From Mytilus trossulus (taxonomy: Eukaryota; Mollusca; Bivalvia; Mytilida; Mytilidae): a stretch of 64,000 bases of DNA. Below the pieces are notes generated by a model. That model saw only the letters and a program-made list of their open reading frames with translations. It was not told the DNA's origin and searched no databases. Location of the stretch: contig NC_086374.1 of assembly GCF_036588685.1 (NCBI RefSeq), positions 37,626,886-37,690,885 on the forward strand, written 5' to 3'. The translations under genes were made by a program, and so were the position numbers. Positions 61,283 through 64,000 of this stretch are shown in pieces. The stretch's first letter is position 1. Each line of letters opens with the position of its first letter.

Positions 61283-61390
61283 AGTATACAGAATGTTGAT
61301 TCCGGCAAAATATATGATCTGACAGGATGCTCACGGAATAAAACTTGTGATGGAAGAAGACATAGCCTACATTTGACTTTTAAAACATAC

Positions 61391-61590
61391 ATGAACAATA
61401 GCAATCCGTAGATGATTCGAAAAGGATCCGCCATCTCTGACTTGTCGTAACAATCGTCTCTTTCTGTAACTTTAAGAATTTCTGCAAGTGGCTGGTAAAC
61501 CGATATTTTCTCTGCTGTATTTCTGTATCCTATCCTTCCCGGCTGATCTACTGTTGTCTCAAATTTTGCCGTTGATGTTATTATCGTCAT
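61391..61590 (-). CDS. Candidate first coding exon of an unidentified gene
   Basis: From Met at 61590 the minus strand reads 66 codons with normal-looking composition (MTIITSTAKFETTVDQPGRI..., ...YQPLAEILKVTERDD..., MADPFRIIYGLLLF) up to a good donor (AT|gtatgt) at 61390. GC content and amino-acid mix are better than in the surrounding chance frames. The C-terminal part is the start of a hydrophobic segment. Past the donor the frame runs into the palindrome and is probably intron. I do not recognise the protein. A partner exon was not found in the window. Confidence 0.45.
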
Positions 61591-61753
61591 CACAAAAGCG
61601 CGTCAATATGGAACATACAATTGCCTATTGTAAAACGTTTATGTGATTGGATTTACACATGACGTCATTCATTGTTTACAAACGTTATTTTTGCACTCGC
61701 ACTGACATTTCAACAGTTCAACAGTTCAAACTTCTTCTGGATTGAATACCACA
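61591..61753. promoter_or_regulatory. Possible bidirectional promoter
   Basis: Between two divergent candidate starts lie a full CRE palindrome TGACGTCA (61660-61667) and a reverse CCAAT (tgattgg, 61644-61650). It lies in a slightly less AT-rich pocket than its neighbours. There is also a tandem 'caacagtt' (61711-61727). No TATA box is needed for such promoters. Confidence 0.4.
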
Positions 61754-61762
61754 ATGGTCAAG
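61754..61762 (+). CDS. Possible tiny first exon (Met-Val-Lys) of a plus-strand gene
   Basis: 'accacaATGGTCAAG|gtatag' resembles a start codon in fair context followed by a donor, as in genes whose first coding exon is a few codons. No downstream exon could be identified in the remaining 2.2 kb, so this is only a possibility. Confidence 0.2.
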
Positions 61763-61861
61763 GTATAGTAGTACATTGAATATTTTAAAACTGAGAAAAG
61801 TGTAGCATATAGCTAATTCAAAACATATTACGTTTAGTTAAAAAGCAGAATACGCGTTACA

Positions 61862-62364
61862 CAGTGGCGGACCCCTGGGGTTCCGGGGGTGGGAACACCA
61901 AATTATTTTGGACGTTCAATGCATTATTTATTCTATATAATACTACTTAAAATATTTTATTTCCCCCATTCTTTCGCTATAATTATGAAATCTTTAGGGG
62001 GACTGAGTTGGAACCCCCTTTTTTCCTTTTATCCAGAGTGTTTGGAACCACAGGCACTTGTTTCTATCCTAGTCCTATGACCTCGGGGGCATTATTTACT
62101 ATTTCTATTTGCTGTTCTGATATTTTCTTTTTACTATCAATGTGCCAAAAAATGGAAATATCAGTATAAAAACGTTAAAAATTGAATAAGAATGCGAAGT
62201 CATATGTTATAGGACTAGTTTCTATCCATACGAATAGTCGACCTTCGTATGGATAGAAACAAGTGCCTGTGTAGGTCGACTATGGATAGTCGACCTTCGT
62301 ATGGATAGAAACAAGTGCCTGTGTTTGGAACCCTCTTTTAAAACAATGGGTGGATCCGCCTCTG
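61862..62364. mobile_element. 503-bp non-autonomous DNA transposon with 6-bp target duplication
   Basis: It begins CAGTGGCGGACCCC and ends GGATCCGCCTCTG (inverted ends), with GTTACA at 61856-61861 and again at 62365-62370. Internal 'aggcacttgtttctatcctagtcctat' (62051) is inverted at 62210-62262. It has no coding capacity. Confidence 0.8.
62218..62260. repeat. Perfect 17-bp hairpin and direct repeat
   Basis: GTTTCTATCCATACGAA, loop tagtcgacc, then the exact reverse complement. The right arm with its continuation (ccttcgtatggatagaaacaagtgcctgtgt) is repeated directly about 51 bp later (62293-62324). Confidence 0.9.
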
Positions 62365-62370
62365 GTTACA

Positions 62371-64000
62371 GAACTTTCTGTAAATGTCAAAATAGGTATA
62401 AAATCGCGGGTTGTTTTGGATACATATTATTACTTCTTTGCCAAAACTTATTAAATAGATTATAGTATTAATATTTGTCATATTGATATTTGTGATTAGC
62501 CTGACTTTCTAAACATATGATTGGATAAAGGGAGGTGCGGTACACCCCTCGGCGTAAGAAGGGGGAGGGGTCCGAAGGTTGGACCCCTTTTTAACGATAA
62601 ATGCATAAATTTGAAAAGGGAAATCTATTTGGAAACCCTATCTCCAGATTTGGAACCCCCTTTTAAAAATGTGTTTCCTATTTTGACAGGATTTTTTTTT
62701 ATAGGGCACATTGCTTCATTTAATTTGGGAAACATTTTAATATATAAGTCCTACATGTAGGTGCCTACAAAATTATTTCATCTCGCCACATTGACTGCTG
62801 TGTTTGTTGCTGTTCAGTTGTTGCTGCATATATGTATATTTTTATATATAAGTGATCTCGTTTGAAATGATTTAACAACAACATTTCTGTTACTTCTGGG
62901 TTTTTTTAAATATTTTTTTAGCATACTATGCGATCTGGGCAATGCGATATATGGGTTTGCTCATTGTGCATTTGATGTGGTAAAAATCAGGGGCGGATCC
63001 CGGATTTTTGAAAGGGGGGGCGAAGATATTAAATTTTGCCGAGCGGAGCGAGTCGGAATATTTTTGGGACCTTTTTTGGACTAAAAAAAAACATAAAATA
63101 AGTGTTATATGCACTATTTAAACGGTTTCTGGCTTGGGGCATGCATATTTTATAGTTGCTGTAAAGTGTAAGGGTTGGACTTTTTTTATGCTGTATTCTC
63201 CCTATTAATTGTCTATCATAAAATGATAGTATTGATCCAAAGCTATGTACTGATATATTTGATGTAGGACTTGTCAGTAAAGAATAGACATGGAAATTAG
63301 ATGAAATTTACAATACGACCGACACGAGTTAAAAAAGACAAACAAGCAGTTTTTATCAAAATGTTTGATTGATATGTTTCAGCCAACATAACTTAGGGAA
63401 CCTAAGTGAGGGGTTCCAAATCCAACAAAGACTACGAACGTGTCTGAAATGACAACGAAGTTATGAATGACGGTCAACAAATGGAGACATAAAAGTCACA
63501 CCTAGTAGGCAGGTTGCATGCAGTCTGGTCTTGAAAAAAGTATTCAATATATATAAGTTCGGCAAAACAGACATTCCAGTCAGACATGCAAACCCCGGCC
63601 ACAAAAAAATACGCCCGTTTTTATTCATCATGTTCATTTCATGCTAAATATTTTTGTTGGAAATTTGAGTTTTTAATAGCAAAAAAGTGGACAAGACTAT
63701 TGTTTTCAATCCAGATATGGCCAAAATTTTTGTTTAAGGCAAGAATCAGAGAGTCATTTTTTTTCTCTCTCAAATACCTCAGACTGCCTCCTCAAATCAA
63801 ATGGTTCGTACCTGAGACTTGAAATCTTTCTAGAGCTTATACTGACTGGGGATCATTATTCAATTTGTTAAACATGTTTTCGTAGGTAAATAATATTGTG
63901 GAACTTTTTTTTCATGAGAGTGTAATAGTCTATAGAGTATTTACCATTACTTTCTGTTTAGTGGAATAATGAAATAGAAGTCAATACGTTCTTGTTTAAT
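62371..64000. other. Non-coding stretch with DNA-transposon fragments
   Basis: 'aggggcggatcccggatttttgaaagggggggcgaa' with 'gccgagcggagcgagtcgg' (62988-63055) is an end of a mollusc-type TIR repeat. 62521-62700 (cggcgtaagaagggggaggggtccgaaggttgg...) is of similar type. The frame at 63586-63822 is A/T-driven and not supported. Confidence 0.5.

Overview
The window looks like nuclear DNA of a marine bivalve, most likely a mussel of the Mytilus type. It is very AT-rich and no long open reading frame runs through it. Genes are small and split by introns with GT..AG borders, and several dispersed repeats are of kinds I recognise from mussel genomes: the tRNA-headed SINE, the 'YIDDVLSLNN' reverse-transcriptase fragments, and repeats carrying 'cgcgtctggcgtaaatac'-type cores. 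The species is inferred, not shown.

Main content: between about 11 and 50 kb lies a dispersed cluster of small multi-exon genes for short secreted cysteine-rich prepropeptides, which I number P1 to P7. The translated tracks of single frames hide them because each coding exon is only 35-240 nt. The shared plan is: exon 1, a signal peptide; a middle exon with a spacer or pro-region and a C-x(12,13)-C motif (consensus like CxxGFSYNxLTxKC); a tiny last exon, usually carrying GCC(N)G and ending in glycine or Gly-basic-basic. Every junction is phase 1, so the exons can be combined freely. P1 (+, 11.2-13.2 kb), P6 (-, 39.2-45.0 kb) and P7 (-, 48.5-50.1 kb) can be read as complete genes. P3, P4 and P5 (-, 25.3-36.2 kb) form a group with one visible leader exon, three middle exons and two last exons. 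The P3/P4 pair lies on a segmental duplication of about 2.8 kb. P2 (-, 16.9 kb) is a frameshifted exon relic. A possible further last exon, ending in Gly-Lys-Arg, sits at the left edge (155-198, +).

The rest is mostly mobile and repetitive DNA. It includes a decayed LINE (7.5-9.6 kb, -) with nested insertions and a second LINE 3' end (60 kb, -). Three fragments of one reverse-transcriptase element lie at 2.4, 22.1 and 39.5 kb, and two Tc1/mariner relics at 23.6 and 34.5 kb. There is a 780-bp foldback element (5.5 kb), a tandem SINE pair flanked by direct repeats (6.3-7.0 kb), a pair of 601-bp TTAA-flanked MITEs (17.5 and 46.9 kb), and TIR elements at 32.7 and 61.9 kb. A 12-copy 26-bp minisatellite sits at 55.2 kb, and a composite repeat at 52-53.5 kb contains ~500-bp internal duplications.

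At 61.4-61.8 kb two divergent candidate first exons flank a short interval with a CRE palindrome and a CCAAT box. This is the only place outside the peptide cluster where I see a plausible ordinary gene start.
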